From positions 1-64,000 of the forward strand of contig CDMY01000718.1 of assembly GCA_001179505.1 (NCBI GenBank): a stretch of DNA of 64,000 bases. The letters are read 5' to 3'. The translations under genes and the position numbers were made by a program. This document shows, piece after piece, positions 11,202 through 23,433 of this stretch (positions within the stretch are counted from its first letter, which is position 1; every line of letters begins with the position of its first letter). Origin of the DNA: Vitrella brassicaformis (lineage: Eukaryota > Sar > Vitrellaceae). The notes under the pieces are model-generated. The model was not told where the DNA came from, ran no database searches, and saw nothing but the letters and a program-made list of their open reading frames with translations.

Positions 11202-11588
11202 GATCGAAGTCTCTTCTCCTCGCAGCTACAGCCAGAGGGGAGCACACATGCACACACCCGCACGCAGAGTCCCTGCAGGCAGGCGGCAGCAGCAGCGAAG
11301 ACATCATTGGCGCGGCTCGTGTTGGTTGGGGTGGAGGGCTGCCGGGCGCCTCCCTTGGTGTGTGTGCGCCATTCCGCTGCTCACCAGGCTGTCGGACGGC
11401 ACAGCAAGTAGAACAACGGATGACGGGGAGCCCCATCCCGCAATGGAGGAGACCAAATAGAGCGGACCAATCAACGGCGGCGCTTTGATATTCTCGTGAT
11501 TTCTGCCGTCTGCAGCCTCGCTGGCATCGCCCATAGACATCTCCATTGTGTTCAATCGGCTGACGATCCCTCTGATGGCGAGCTCGCG
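11174..11588 (-). repeat. Inverted duplicated promoter/first-exon cassette, arm 2
   Basis: Reverse-complement partner of 9162-9564, with a few substitutions and short indels. Its inner end carries exon 1 of the minus gene (11201). Its outer end carries the first codons of the plus HTH-TLDc gene (ATGGCGAGC at 11575). The matching position in arm 1 reads CTGGCGAGC, so no start exists there. Confidence 0.9.
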
Positions 11589-14500
11589 GCCTGTTTGCCT
11601 TCCCGAGAGTCAGCACCGACCCCAGAGGCCTAGTGCGCTCACACGACGACAGGTACATCACTGTGACGATAGGGAGTGCCATCTCTGCGCTGATCTCTCC
11701 CCTTTGCCTCAGGAAAATGAAGGCGAGAAGCACGAGATCCGCAGGGGAGTCAGCATTGGTGTGCCGGTGAACGAGTCCCCGGACGAAAACAATCTGCAAC
11801 AAGTAAGCACGAGGCGAGGAAGACAGACTCATCGCTTTTGTCGTCTATTCTGTCATTGCACCCTTGTCTTCTGATCATCAGCTGGTTCCCGCAGCTGTGG
11901 CGCCATGCGGCGAGGACCACTCGGCTCTACCGTTCGGCATCCGTGGGCAGCAGGGAGCAGCACAGGTGAGGCAACGAGGTCCACTGTTTGTATCGTGTGT
12001 GAATGTGTGTCGGTTGATGTGCGGTCAGGACCATCAGCCAATTCAGGTAGGATGAACCAATAGGCTTGTTGTACCATCGACCTCGTGTATGTGTGTCTTC
12101 AGATGATAACTACAAGGGCAGCAGAAGTGAAAGATGTTCAGCGGGTGCAGCCAGCACTCTACCCATCTTACCTGCCCACACAGCACCCCCCCCGCCCACA
12201 ACCCCAAATACGACGCACCCCCTGGTGCATCAGGTGTGACAGAGGGGCGGCCGATCGCTTCCGTGGGACAGCCTTATACCGCATATGTGAGCTCACGATG
12301 TGCACTCTTGGTATGCTGTGTGGATGTATTGGATTCGCTCTTGCCGTTTGTCTGTATCCGTTCTTCAGGACATGGGCCTTCAAATGCCTCGCGGGTCATC
12401 ACGACAGCGGACAGAGTCCCTGCCGCCATCGGTGCCCAGAGCAAAGGCAACAACACCACAACCACAGCCGACCGATACTGGCTTTGTTGCATCATCCAGC
12501 CTTCTATCTGCGTGTGCTTCAGGGGACCACTGGGAGGGCTCGTGAGGTGACGATTGCCGAGCGGCTGCAGCTGGTGGTAGAATTTGAGACGCGCAAGCAG
12601 AGCGGAGAGACCATCTCGATGCCTCACTTCGCGCGAGAGAAGGAAATATCCGTGAGAACCTTCGAAGGGTGGGTCTACACCATCAAGAAGCAGAGGGAGG
12701 CGGGCAAGCAAGTTACGGACCTGACCAAGAAGCGCAACACTCCGCCCAAGTATCCCCAGATCGAGGACCAGATGCGGCAGTGGATGGCCGAGCAAGGGGA
12801 CCCCGCGACCGTTCCTCCAGCGGCCATCAAGAAAGAGGGGCTTGCGATTGCGGAACGTCTGGGCGTCCTCGGCTTCCCGGCGAGCGACAAGTGGACCAAG
12901 GGCTTTAGGGAACGATGCCAGCAGGTGGGACGGACAACAGATACAAGAACGGACTCTTCATGTACTCATTGCTGCGCTTTTGTCTCATACAGTCTCTTGA
13001 GCCAGCAGGACCGACACAACAAGACAGCCCGACGGCGATACTCGAGAGGGAGCCGAGGGACTACTTGGGCACTTGCGAGGAGGCTGCTGCTGCCTTACAG
13101 CAAGCCCTCGACGAGGTCGACGTGGATGGATGCATCGGCCAGGGTCGCGGCGACGAGGCAGCAGGGCCCACACAACGAGACAGCTGGATGGCGGAACTCG
13201 AGAGGCAGATGAGGGACTGGATGGCAAATTTTGATTATCCGATGGCCGTGAACAGGAAGGTCATCAGGGCCACAGCGATAGACATCGCTAGTCGGCTGCC
13301 GGGGCTGCATGACTTCTACGCGAGCGACGAGTGGATCGAGGCGCTCATGGTGCCGTACAAAAAGGTACGACACAGCAAAGACAGGGAGGGAAGCATTGTG
13401 CATGTCGATTCCTGTGTCCACATGCTCAATGTCTGCAGAGCCCGCCTGTTGGAGCTGCGGCTGCTGCACACAGTGCCTACGGCACGGATCATTCGACCCC
13501 GAACACACAGCCGCCCATGCCCCCCAACCCACAACAAGGTCGGCTGCTGAAATCAACTCTACACCTCCAGCTCGATCGGCAGGTTAATGGGCAGCCAGCA
13601 GCTGCCGCTCCGGGTGCAGCAGCGGCCCCCAGTGCTGTCCCAGTACGTAAAGGAGCAGGAGAGTCCGAGAGCTCGGCTACGACATCATCAGGCGGTCGGT
13701 CAAAGGAATACACCATAGCTGAGCGCACAGCACTGGTGGATGTGCTGCTGAAACGGCAAGCCAATGACGACGCCCGGATCTCTCAGAAGGCATTTGCGGA
13801 GGAGAAGGGTCTCAACTACAATACATTCAAGAAATGGGTGCCGAAGATCAAGAAGCTGAGAGAGCAAGGCCACGACCCTAGCGACATGCAGATGAAAAGG
13901 CGCAGACCACCCAGGCGGAGCGTTTCCGAGGGGGAGATGGAGCGTGAGACAGCTGCAGAGCTCGCGGCCAACTTGCAGGCGTCAGAGGTCCAGATCAAGC
14001 CAGACGGGCAATCGGAGCCCTCAGGGTGCAACACAATGAGCGTAAGGATGACGAGTGTTCTGCTAGCGAGCAGCTCAGTGCTGTTGTCATTCGCTCATTC
14101 AGTTGAAGCCGTCAACGAGCAGGCTGACCAACCAGAGGGAGGGAGAGCCGCCTGGGAAGCTCCAGAGGACCACCACACGCAATCATCGAGAAGTCCCGCT
14201 GTCTGAGGTAGGTGCACTGCAGGCAGATGGACAGCCAGACAGAAACACAGCTGTTGTCTCTATGTCTGCAGGTGTTGTCTCCTTCGTCGGTGAAGTCTGC
14301 TGTCAGCATCACTGTGGATGACCGCCTCAGTGACATAAAAAAGGTCTGCAGTGAACAAGGAATAGCAGCCATGACTACTTTGCTGGACCTGTGGGCGTCT
14401 TGCTGTCCTTCCTTGCCTCTTATACCGCTATCTAGGGTGATGCTGACATCATCAGTGTATCATCCAAGGGAGCGGTCGCTCACTTGACGGCCACGTCGAC

Positions 14501-16090
14501 TGGCAGCACGACAGAGGAGGGCGGCACGCTGCAGGAACCACATGTACGTGAGACTCAAGCAGCACGTGCAGTTGGTCTCAATAGTTAGCCTATGGCTGTC
14601 TGTCGGTCTCTGTTGTCTGCAGGTGATAGTTGGCAGCAGTTTGAGTGTGTCAGATTGTGCGGCCCTCCACTCACTGTTCGTCCCATCCATGTTCGACCAT
14701 TGTGAATTTACCTTGCTCTACAGGTACACACATATGCAACCTAGATAGGTACAAACAGCGGCACTGCTCATCTAGTGTGTCGCTGTATTGTTTGTCAGGG
14801 CGTCTGTCCACGGCGAGAGCTTCGGTGATCTCAGGGGCCGCGTAGGCGACAAAAAAGGGCTGATCTTTCTCATTCGCAAGGTGGTCGGACAAGAGGAATA
14901 TGTCTTTGGTGCCTACATGGATGAGCGCCTTCGGCTCTCATCCGACGGCTACCCCTGCCGTGCACTGTGTGTGTGTCTCTCCGGCCTCTTCGACAAACCC
15001 ACACTGATCGAGACCAAGGAGGATTTCGGCGGTGGAAACTTCTCTCAACGGCAGCGTGTGTGGGTGGGGAGGCGCGAGCCCATCCTGGGGATGATCGAGA
15101 TGGTGAATATGCGGATCGGCATGGCTGGGGGCCTGGGGCTGGGCTGTGATGATGGGGAGAGCAGCATTGCTGCCAGCGTGCGCAGCTGTAGTCAGATCCT
15201 TCACAGTGTGTATCTGCCCGACGGCTATCGGGGACCGAGGGATGAATGGGCGAATGGATTCCTGGCGGTGTTTGGGGGCGGTCTTAGCTTCACTGCTGAC
15301 GAGTTGGAGGTCATCCATGTCGAGGGCCTCTTAGTGCTGCGGCCACTACAGGTCAGATACGACCCGTTAAGACCACTGTGTCATTGCCTGGTGCCCATGT
15401 GGCCTTTGGCTCGTCTGCAGCTGATCGAAGGGACGAATTTGAGTCTAATGCAGCGTGCGGCACTCAGCCGCTTTTCAGGATCAACCTCGAATTGACGGGG
15501 AAACTCACGCTGCGACTGCTGTACAAGTAGGTCTTTCTTTTGTTTCCACCCTTGGTGTATTTCTCCATCTCATGGCTTGCAGGGCCTCAAAACACGGGTG
15601 GAAATACGGCGATATGCTTCGGTGCGTGGGTGATGCCAAGGGCCTGGTGTTTCTTCTTCACAAGACCCATAACGAGACGCAGTGCGTGTTTGGCGCCTAC
15701 ACAAGCGAAGGCATCAAGCTGCCCAACAGGCCGACCGGCTTCAACGAATACCGCTGTCGGCAGTTCTCTCTCGGCGGGCACTTCGACGAGCCGACGGATA
15801 TCCGAGTCGAGGAAGGCTGGTTGTTCGCCTGGTTGTTCGAGGCGGGACCGACCTGGCCAGCGAATGTGCAGCTCGACAATGGGCGGCTGAGCCTGGGCTA
15901 TGACGCCAGTGGGAAAGGTCCTCACGAAGATCTGCGCAGTTGCCGTCAGTACATCCCTTGTGCCGACGTGCCTGATGGCTACCGAGGGGAACGGAATCAG
16001 CGTGGCGATGCTGTCTTCGGGGGTAGTGAGGTGTTCTTTGCGGAGGATTTGGAGGTGCTTGCCATCGAGCACGACGGTGACATCCTCTGA
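11575..16090 (+). CDS. Transposase-type HTH (psq/CENP-B) - tandem TLDc fusion
   Basis: From ATG 11575 (MASSRPVCLPESQ) a chain of exons stays in phase. About 12548-12681 is a Psq-like helix-turn-helix (VTIAERLQLVVEF ... VRTFEGWV). 12754-12921 is a CENP-B/Tc5-type HTH (EDQMRQWMAEQ ... GFPASDKWTKGFRERC). A second CENP-B-like HTH lies at about 13190-13364 (ELERQMRDWMANF ... FYASDEWIEALM), and a second Psq-like HTH at about 13699-13845 (YTIAERTALVDVL ... YNTFKKWV). No DDE transposase core follows. Linker exons lead to TLDc 1 (CEFTLLYRASVHGESF, GLIFLIRKV, YVFGAYMDE, FTADELEVIHVE) and TLDc 2 (TLRLLYKASKHGWKYGDMLR, FGAYTSEGIKLP, FAEDLEVLAIE), with the stop at 16088-16090. Phases match across the HTH/TLDc border (about 14035-14270), which supports one gene. 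The function is not known: DNA binding by the first half is expected from the family, and the role of TLDc is inferred. Confidence 0.7.
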
Positions 16091-16868
16091 CGCAGTGGTA
16101 AGTGTGGTGGTTGCATCAAGCAGGCGACATAGCAAACGGACTGGTGCTCTCTTGTCTGTGTTTCCAGCTCGCGGTAACATGCCGGAAGCGGTGCGCACTG
16201 CCCTTCGCGAGTGTGTGTGTGAACGAATCCACGCGGTGTCGCGGCCCACGTGTGGATGAAGAAGGGGAGAATCTACCTGTGCACGACTGAGGCGGCGGCT
16301 CGTGATACGCCTCCATCGCTGGAAGCCCGCTTCCGATGCTGCTTTGAAGACGGGTCGATGTGGTGCTGCCTTCTGTGTGTGCGTGTGTTTGTGGTACGTG
16401 CCGTCATTTTGGTGAAGTGGACGTCAGCTGTCTGCCTGCGTGGACTTGCATTCGAGGTGCATCCATGTCTCTGTCAAGCACACACACACATACACACGCG
16501 TAAACTTCAAAAACTGAGTACGCTGCGAAATGAGTACATCAGCCAGGGCCCACACAGCGCATGCATCCACTCACACACATCACTGGGAACACTTCATGCC
16601 CCTCAGTGAGTCTCAATAAAAATCACTGACACTCACGGCACCAGGTGTCTTGACGCACACCAACACACGTGTCGGGAAAAAGGATGCACACTTGTCTTGA
16701 CCAAATCACAGAAAACACGACAACTGTTACAATTGCTGCAGGCTCTTCATCTTCAAAGCGTCACAGAGCAACCACGTCGTTGGTGCTTGATACAAAAACA
16801 GACGATCCTGGCCCACTGATCGAGCGGGAGAAGACGGCCTCATGTCATAAGGGGCATTGATGGTGCCA
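16091..16868. other. Intergenic
   Basis: 3' region of the HTH-TLDc gene and of the convergent minus gene. Open frames are short and lack splice-consistent partners. Short CA-rich runs near 16478-16498. No gene supported. Confidence 0.55.
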
Positions 16869-17968
16869 TTAGACCAACTCCATGTCAATCTTCCCCCCCT
16901 GGACGCACACGCACAGGGAGGGATACGGGCGGGCAGATATTGCGTCCTTCACGAGCCAGTACCGTGTCGTGCCTACCTGGGTGTTGCAGCCGGCTGCGGG
17001 CGCAGCGGACCAGCCGTGTAGGTTCTCGACGTCGATGGGCAAAACATTCGGGGAAGGCCTGAATGCATACAAAAAAAAATGGGCATTACTACACGTCACT
17101 CCATCTGCTGAATGCCATGTGACTCCTCACGATTCATCGTCACTGCTGGGGGCAGCTGCAGACAGACAGACAGACAGACACGAAGAGGTGCAATGGGCGC
17201 ATAAAACACTCAGGGACACACCACACTGCGTACCCCTGTTCGTCAGATTCGGCAAGGCAGCACACCCCTAAAGACACCAAGATACACAGCAACAACAATG
17301 AGAGCTGTCGTGTGTGCATCTTTCTGTCGACTGACCCCCCGGTCCTCGCTGTCTGGCACCTGCAGGTCGTCCTCTGTCAGCTTGTGTGTCTTGCGCAGGT
17401 GAGAGTTCACCACATTGCGGTAGGTGTTCTGTTTGCCGCACATACGCCCCGTTTTAGCACACCACGCCACACACGTGGCGCACAGCTTGTCGCCCTTGCT
17501 CTTGGTGACCGGCACATAGGTTGGAGCGTCCACCAGCTGCCCTCCACGATACAAGAACACGCCACACTGGCCGCTGTACGTCGTCGCCGCCTCGTCCATG
17601 TACTTGGCTGGCCTGCGGAAGACTTGCAGGCGATACAGATTGCGGAAGGTCCGCGGGCGGCCACCTTCGTTGATTGCGGCCGGCAGGAGAGCTATGGCCC
17701 ATCCCGGCTGACCCATAATGAGCTCGGTGCTGGCGGCAGTGAGCCACACGTAGCGATACTCTGGCGGGGCGGTCATATGCAGTGGGTCGGCCCGAGAGGG
17801 AGAGCGGTGGTGGTCAAGCTTGAGGGCAGCCCAGTTGTCGTGAAGGGCGCATAGCAGTGCCGGACGGGATATGCGACCTCCTGCACCGATGATGGGTTGC
17901 GGTGGCGGGCCAGGGGCCGACCTGTTGACCGACAAACACCGAGGTGGCGCCACGTGTGCCGTCGACAT
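16869..17968 (-). CDS. Cys/His zinc-finger-like protein, unknown role
   Basis: A long first exon starts at ATG 17968 (MSTAHVAPPRCLSVN) and runs to about 17333. Its middle has a well-formed globular stretch (YRYVWLTAASTELIMGQPGW, then RNLYRLQVFRRPAKYMDEAA). It ends with a Cys/His cluster: LCATCVAWCAKTGRMCG followed by VVNSHLRKTHKL. The H-x4-H and C-x2-C pairs suggest one zinc site of BED or C2H2 type. After a GTCAGT donor, an exon ending at TAA 16871-16869 keeps the frame, though an extra exon between 17100 and 17240 is possible. Such fingers often bind DNA; nothing here shows a target. Confidence 0.5.
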
Positions 17969-18697
17969 CCGTCGGGTGGTGCGGGGATCGTGACCGTCTT
18001 CCGTCAGCTGGCGAGCCGGCTGGTCAGCCCGATGGACATAATGCGGAGGACCTGACAGACAGACAGACAACACAGACAGGCACAGACAGACATACATACA
18101 TACACGGGGCAACGCTAAAGTGATCTAGATGGCTTACTTTTCATCGTGGTGCGCCTGATAGTCATCGTGATGCGCAGAAAGCGGCCAGACGAACGGTGAA
18201 TCGCCAGTATTCCTCATTCCTATTACGGTCTCGTATCCGAGGAATTCCTGATTTTTTGAGGAGTATCAACTTGTGCGATCTTTCTGTCCTCGTGCCTACC
18301 TTTTCGTCATCTTGGGCACCACGACGGCGAGCCAGTGAGGCGCTGGCGGGCAGTCGTCATCGACCGTCGTCATTGACCGTCGTGCACACTGAACAGCGGG
18401 CAGCGGCAGAGACTTCGGGAGAGAACAGGTCTGCAGACAACACACGCACAAACAGCCATCGTACAGAGCATCTGGATGCGGCAGATCTGTGCGCAGGGCG
18501 GGACTATCCGTCTGCGAGCTTCACTGCGATCGGGTGCTTTCCCCAGGGTTTCTTGACGACTCGCCCTCCTGCTTGGCGCACAGGTATGCGAAGGAAGACA
18601 TAACCCAAAAATCAAAGAGAAATGATGAGTTTTTTCCCTGTGATTTGGAGTAGGAATACTTCGCGCAGGCCCTGAGCGGCATGCTACCGACCAAGTC
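17969..18697. other. Head-to-head spacer and possible 5' exons of the knuckle gene
   Basis: A CAGA-repeat stretch lies at about 18053-18098. Several open stretches (18240-18600) might include 5' exons of the plus gene, but no start and splice chain could be fixed. Confidence 0.4.
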
Positions 18698-19669
18698 ATG
18701 GTGAGCGGCACCCGCTTTTGAGTGCGCACTTCCTGTGGTCGTGAGCCGTCCTCTTGTGTCTGTGCAGTCGGCGTCGTGGTTCGGTTTGAGCAGTGGAGGC
18801 ACAACGCGCTGCCGAGTCCCCTGCTGCACCTTCGCCAACTGCCGCCGAACAGGCCGCCACTATTGCAAGTGGTGCAAGGAGACGGACTCCGACCACTTCG
18901 CCCGCGATTGCCGCTTCGCACCGCGTTCGACCGGCGCAGATGACGGCAACGAATCGGATGACAACGTGGGGCAGGGTGCATGGGTGGGAGAGAGCACTGA
19001 CTTCCTATGCATGGCTGGTGCTGTTGTCCGTATGTGTCAGCCTCGTGCATCTCGGTCGTCCCGTCGGGCATCTCGATCGCGAGGCAGCACGTCGGCTGCC
19101 TCAACGGGCAGCAGCCAAATCATGCAGCCCATGATGCAGGTACGCTCCTCGGCAAGGAACTGCTCGTGTACACCAATGGTGTGTTGTTCCAGCAAATTGC
19201 GGCGCAGTTGCTGACGTCGATGATGCAGCCGCCTCCGCCACCCCCTGCTCCTGCCACGGGAGCTGGCCAGCAGGACAACACCGACCAGACGGCCGATCAG
19301 AACACCAATCAGCAGACCAACCAGAACGCCAATGCAGCCCTGGTACGCACACACCCCACTGCCACTGCAAGCACTTCCTCCGCCTCTGACCATGTATTTG
19401 TATGTCCACTTCAGGCCGCCCCTGTGTGTGACCCGCGTGTGCTGGCCGCAGCCATGCTCTTCAGCAACCTCTTCCTATCGGGGCAGCAGCAGCAGCAGGG
19501 CGGTGACTCGCCTCGCCACCGGGGCCGCTCCCCGTCGCCTCGTCGCCAGTCGTGCGGGCTGCGTGGCTGCCGGGAGGACCACTCAACGCACAAGTGCCGA
19601 CAGTGCGGCAAAATCAACAGCCACATGACCAAGGACTGCCCCCAATCCAGGGGGAGCATGAGGGAGTGA
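18698..19669 (+). CDS. Double zinc-knuckle protein (C-H-C module twice)
   Basis: The first clear coding exon begins after an acceptor at about 18768 (SASWFGLSSGG). A short first exon ending at ATG 18698-18700 just before GTGAGC is the simplest start, but longer 5' models are possible. Module 1 reads CRVPCC, then RHYCKWCKETDSDHFARDC. A low-complexity Ser/Arg and Gln/Asn-rich middle follows (with PPPPPPAPATGAG), then an exon with RGRSPSPRRQ and module 2: CGLRGCREDHSTHKCRQC, then NSHMTKDC, ending at a stop at 19667-19669. Module spacing matches those in the PARG and ADP-ribosyltransferase genes at 52-56 kb. Such knuckles bind single-stranded nucleic acid in other proteins; here that is inference. 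Confidence 0.6.
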
Positions 19670-20034
19670 ATGTGGGCGGGGGGGAACAGTACATGTGTGT
19701 GCGTGTTTCTGTGTGTGAGTGCACGCAAATGGAATCAAGTGAGGGCGAGAAATGTGAAATCGACGGGAAGGCAGACAGGCCATGAATGCAACCACACAGG
19801 GGCGGGGAGGCAGTGGGGGCTGTGAAGAGATGGAGAAACTTGTGTCATTTTCTTGATTGTGTCAGAATGACATTCGTTTCTTTGCGTTTGGATGTCTGTA
19901 GCGGGTTTGTCAATGTTGAAGGGGCTTTGAGTTTGTTGAATCTCTCTGTGAGAACGGGAGGGAGACGGGGTGAAGTGACCATCACTGTTTGCTGAAGTGA
20001 TTCAAAGTTCCCACACTCACACACACATGCACTG
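19670..20034. other. Intergenic, convergent 3' ends
   Basis: T/G-rich sequence between two convergent stops. No gene seen. Confidence 0.6.
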
Positions 20035-21142
20035 TCAATCGAGGAGCTGCCTGTTTGAGACCGTCAGCACTTCCAATTCGTCGGCTCTGAAATACCAGTT
20101 GCCACCGAGATACACACGGCCATAAGAATCGTTCACCCCGCGATAGCCCGCAGGCCATCCATCAGGCCAGTCACGAGGATTGCACGTAAACTGGCAGTGA
20201 CTCATGTCCCTCTCATCACCCAAGCATAGATCTTTGATTGTCAGCATCTCCCTCTCGTTCGATCTTTCAGTGAACGTTCCACATTTTCTGCACTTATAGC
20301 CATCGTCTTCCGGTTCCCATTCCCACGGCGGCAGAGCATCTGCCGCCATGGTCATCATGGACTCGCGCAGATGTGGCGAATCCATTCTGGTCGGCTCGTC
20401 GAAGTGGCCGGCCAGAGAGAAATACCACACATCACACCGAAAGTGATATCCTCGTTGAAGATCGTACGACCAAACTCTAGGGTTATCCCATGACCTTCCG
20501 TCATCCGAGAACCCATCGGGCAGCTTGAGGGACTCGTTGATGTAGGCTCCGAAAACGTACTCGCCCACGCCAACGATGAAAAGCAGAGGTTTCGCCTCGT
20601 CGCCCACACACCGAAGAACGTCCTTGTACTGCCAACCATCCAGAGATCCGCTATAATGACGGACAAAAGAACTTTGGAAAAAGAGTGTGTCGGGGCTCGA
20701 GGATGTGTGTACTGTACCTGTAGAGCAGCTTGAGCTCGGTGGCATTGACCCAGCCGCATAGAGCGCCGTATTGCCCGTCTGATAGACCCAACGAGTCGAC
20801 AAAAGCTCCTCTGGCCCGCTGAGAGTGTTCCCATTTCTTCTTCCACTCATCCCTCTGAGCCCTGTGTTTGTTGCTGACTCTGTTGGCCTCCTCGAGCTGA
20901 CTCAACAGCTGCTTGTTCTGCTCAGTGAGCAGCGAGATGGTCTCCTCACTCAACGAGTCCCCTCCGGCCGCCAGCCGTCTTGTCAACAGCCCACACGTCT
21001 TCTCATGTGGCCTTCTCGCCGCCAGCCGCTGCAGCAGAGGGGCATAATGGCTGTGTTGGGAAGGTGCAATGAAGGCCAACGCTGTCGATGAGGCCGACAG
21101 ACAGATGGCTATGAGCACTGGCGTGACGACAAAACGACTCAT
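20035..21142 (-). CDS. TLDc protein with plastid-type presequence and coiled coil
   Basis: Two exons: 21142-20718 and 20650-20035 (phase 2 junction restoring LLYSGSLDGWQY). The N-terminus is a signal peptide (MSRFVVTPVLIAICLSASS) followed by ALAFIAPSQH, the Phe-containing junction typical of plastid targeting in algae with red complex plastids. A Lys/Arg/His-rich transit-like region and a coiled coil (SLLTEQNKQLLSQLEEANRV) come next. The TLDc domain begins at TELKLLY and includes LRCVGDEAKPLLFIVG, FGAYINESLKLPDG, FSLAGHFDEPT and FRADELEVLTV. An insert with Cys pairs (YKCRKCGTF) and the SHCQFTC...PAGYRG motif lie inside. Localisation to the plastid is inferred from the presequence alone. Confidence 0.75.
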
Positions 21143-21287
21143 CCTTTCTTCTCAAAACTGACCCTACAGGTGCTGCAATCAATGAGGGTGCCTCTGGATG
21201 CCAGATTTCTCACCACCTCTCCTGTTTTTCAGATGCGAGCCGGGTCGACACCTCTGCGAGCTAAGCCGACACCAAGTGAAGGCACAA

Positions 21288-22813
21288 ATGGATGAGGACG
21301 CTTTCACATGTGCCGTGTGCAGCAACCCGTATACGAGCTGTCCATACGACTTGCGCTTGCGGGAACCTCGCGTGTTGAGATGCGGTACGCACGGTGAACA
21401 CGCACAGTGAATGATGGATCTCACTCACTCGCTCACGCATCCTCTGCCTATTCTGTTTGTCCGTCCATCCATCCGTCATGCAGGCCACACCTTCTGTGCG
21501 CATGTAAGACACAAGACAGAAGTGCCCATCTGCTTCACGCGTCTGCTTTTGCTGGTGCTCTGTGTGTGTGTTTGTAGTGCATCCGAGAGCTGCAGCGGCG
21601 TGCTGAAAACGGGAGAATCGAGTGCCCAAACCGATGCGAGTGAGGACAATGCCTTTATGGATCACCTTGCTCTACCAGTACTGGACCTGCCTGTTCCTTC
21701 CTTCCCTCGTCTGTCTGTTTCCTTCCTTCCCTCTGTCTGTCTGTCTGTCTGTCAGGGAGACCACGCCAGTCGATCCAGGAGAGAGCGGTGTCAAGAACTA
21801 CACCCTGCTGAAAGCAGTGGCGGACAAGGAGCAGGATGGTACACAGACACACACATGGACGGACCACGAGGACACGTGAATGCATCAATGTACCCTGGCT
21901 CGTTTGATTGAGTGCAGACCAACACCGGGTGACTGTTTTGCGCAAATGCGCCAGCGGTGCCTGCTCGCTGAGTCTGTTGGAGGTCGCCATGGTCGTGGAA
22001 ATGGGCCACCTGGACCAAGAGATCGATGCGGAGGCGGGGCTGTCATCGATGCGGCGGCAGCTGCACACACTCATGACGGTAGGTACGACTCTTCGTCATC
22101 CACTTCATGGCAGCCCAGTGACGCGTTGCTCTCGCACTGCAGTCGTTGATTGCGGGCAGCATGTTGACGAGGCTGCAGGGCCTGCTCATCTGCCGCTGGA
22201 TCCCAACACACAGACCCCTCCGACTGCTCTCCCGGTAAACAGACGACCGGGCGGACGGACGTGCGCCACACATGCACCAGACACCCATCGGAAGACACCT
22301 CTCTGTCTGTATGTGTTTGGCAGGGTCACGCGTGACGGGCCGTCGCACGCCGATCTTCTGCGGTGCGTTGGGAATGCGAAGCCGCTGGTGTTCGTCGTCA
22401 AGAGGGACATCTACATGTTCGGCGTCTTCGCCAGCGCTGCCATCCGGCCGCCCGATAACCCGGCCGCTGTCAACGAGTACGGCTGTGCCATGTGGGAGTT
22501 TTCTCTCGCCGGCCATTTCGACACGCCAACACTCATGGACGACATTGATCCTGAATTCGGGCGGCTGGAGGTGGCTGGCGGGCAGAATGCACCGATGCTG
22601 AGGGTCGACGGCCTGACGTTCGGTGTCGACGGCCAGGACGTGAGCAGCTGCAATCATTCCTGCGGCCGCATCGTGGGCTATGACATGCCTGATGGGTACC
22701 GGGGCAAGGCGGACGGCGATAACAATGCGCTGCTTGCCGGCAGTGACCAGCTGGAGTCCCCACACGGGGAGTTCTTCACAGCCGACGATCTGGAGGTGCT
22801 CACTGTCGGGTGA
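21288..22813 (+). CDS. RING finger - TLDc protein (copy A)
   Basis: Start chosen at ATG 21288 (MDEDAFTCAVCSN); an upstream ATG at 21198 is in frame. The RING-HC finger is assembled across three exons: CAVC, then RCGHTFCAHC, then CPNRC, all ligands of a C3HC4 RING. A linker exon (KCASGACSLSLLEVAMVVEM, then EAGLSSMRRQLHTLMT) is shared with copy B at 28012-29588. The TLDc domain includes RDGPSHADLLRCVGNAKPLV, MFGVFASAAIRPP, WEFSLAGHFDTPTLM, SSCNHSCG, MPDGYRG and FTADDLEVLTVG before the stop. RING-HC proteins are mostly E3 ubiquitin ligases, so a TLDc-coupled ubiquitin ligase is expected. The gene is head-to-head with the plastid-type TLDc gene (about 145 bp). Confidence 0.75.
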
Positions 22814-23433
22814 CGGCGCCTGGCTCTTTCTCTGCGCTGTCCTGACGCTCTTTATGACCCTTCTTTTGGCCGTATTGTTCGGTGGCGGATGGGTCGTCAT
22901 GTGGCTTTGCACTATGCTTGCGGCTCTTTTTCAGCTGATGTCTTTATTTCGTATTTGTCGTGCGCATGCCATTATCACAAGAGCTCCATGCCTTCCATTT
23001 TTCAATGTGTCGGAGCTCCCACTAGATGCAATGCGGATTGGGTGTCCACACATTGGGAGCACTGATCTGTTCTTTGTTGTGGAGTGGGTGGTCACACTGG
23101 GCGTGGCTGCGTGCGGTGAGCGGCGTGACGTGTCGTGGCGTTGCTGGTTGCGTTCTGTCCTCACGGCTCAACCCTGCTTTATGCGGCAGTGTCGCTTGTT
23201 GTGGTGTTCGGTGTGCCGTTTGTCTCTCGTTGTGTCGCCAGGCCGGCCGGGAGCTAGACAGGCGACCAACGAAACACACACCATACACACACCAGTCAGG
23301 CTGTCGGAATGGTTGTGAATATATCCGTCACACACGGCCTGCCCACAGACAGACGACGAGTGAGACGCGCCCGTTTGCCTGAATGCATGATGGGGGACCT
23401 GTCGGATCGACTGTTTCATCCATATGCATTCAC
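22814..23433. other. Intergenic
   Basis: 3' side of RING-TLDc copy A. G/T-rich; no splice-consistent coding exons seen. Confidence 0.5.

Noticed and set aside
12548-13850. Active Tigger/pogo-type transposon
   Set aside because: Only the HTH domains are present; no DDE catalytic core, and the exons splice onward into TLDc.
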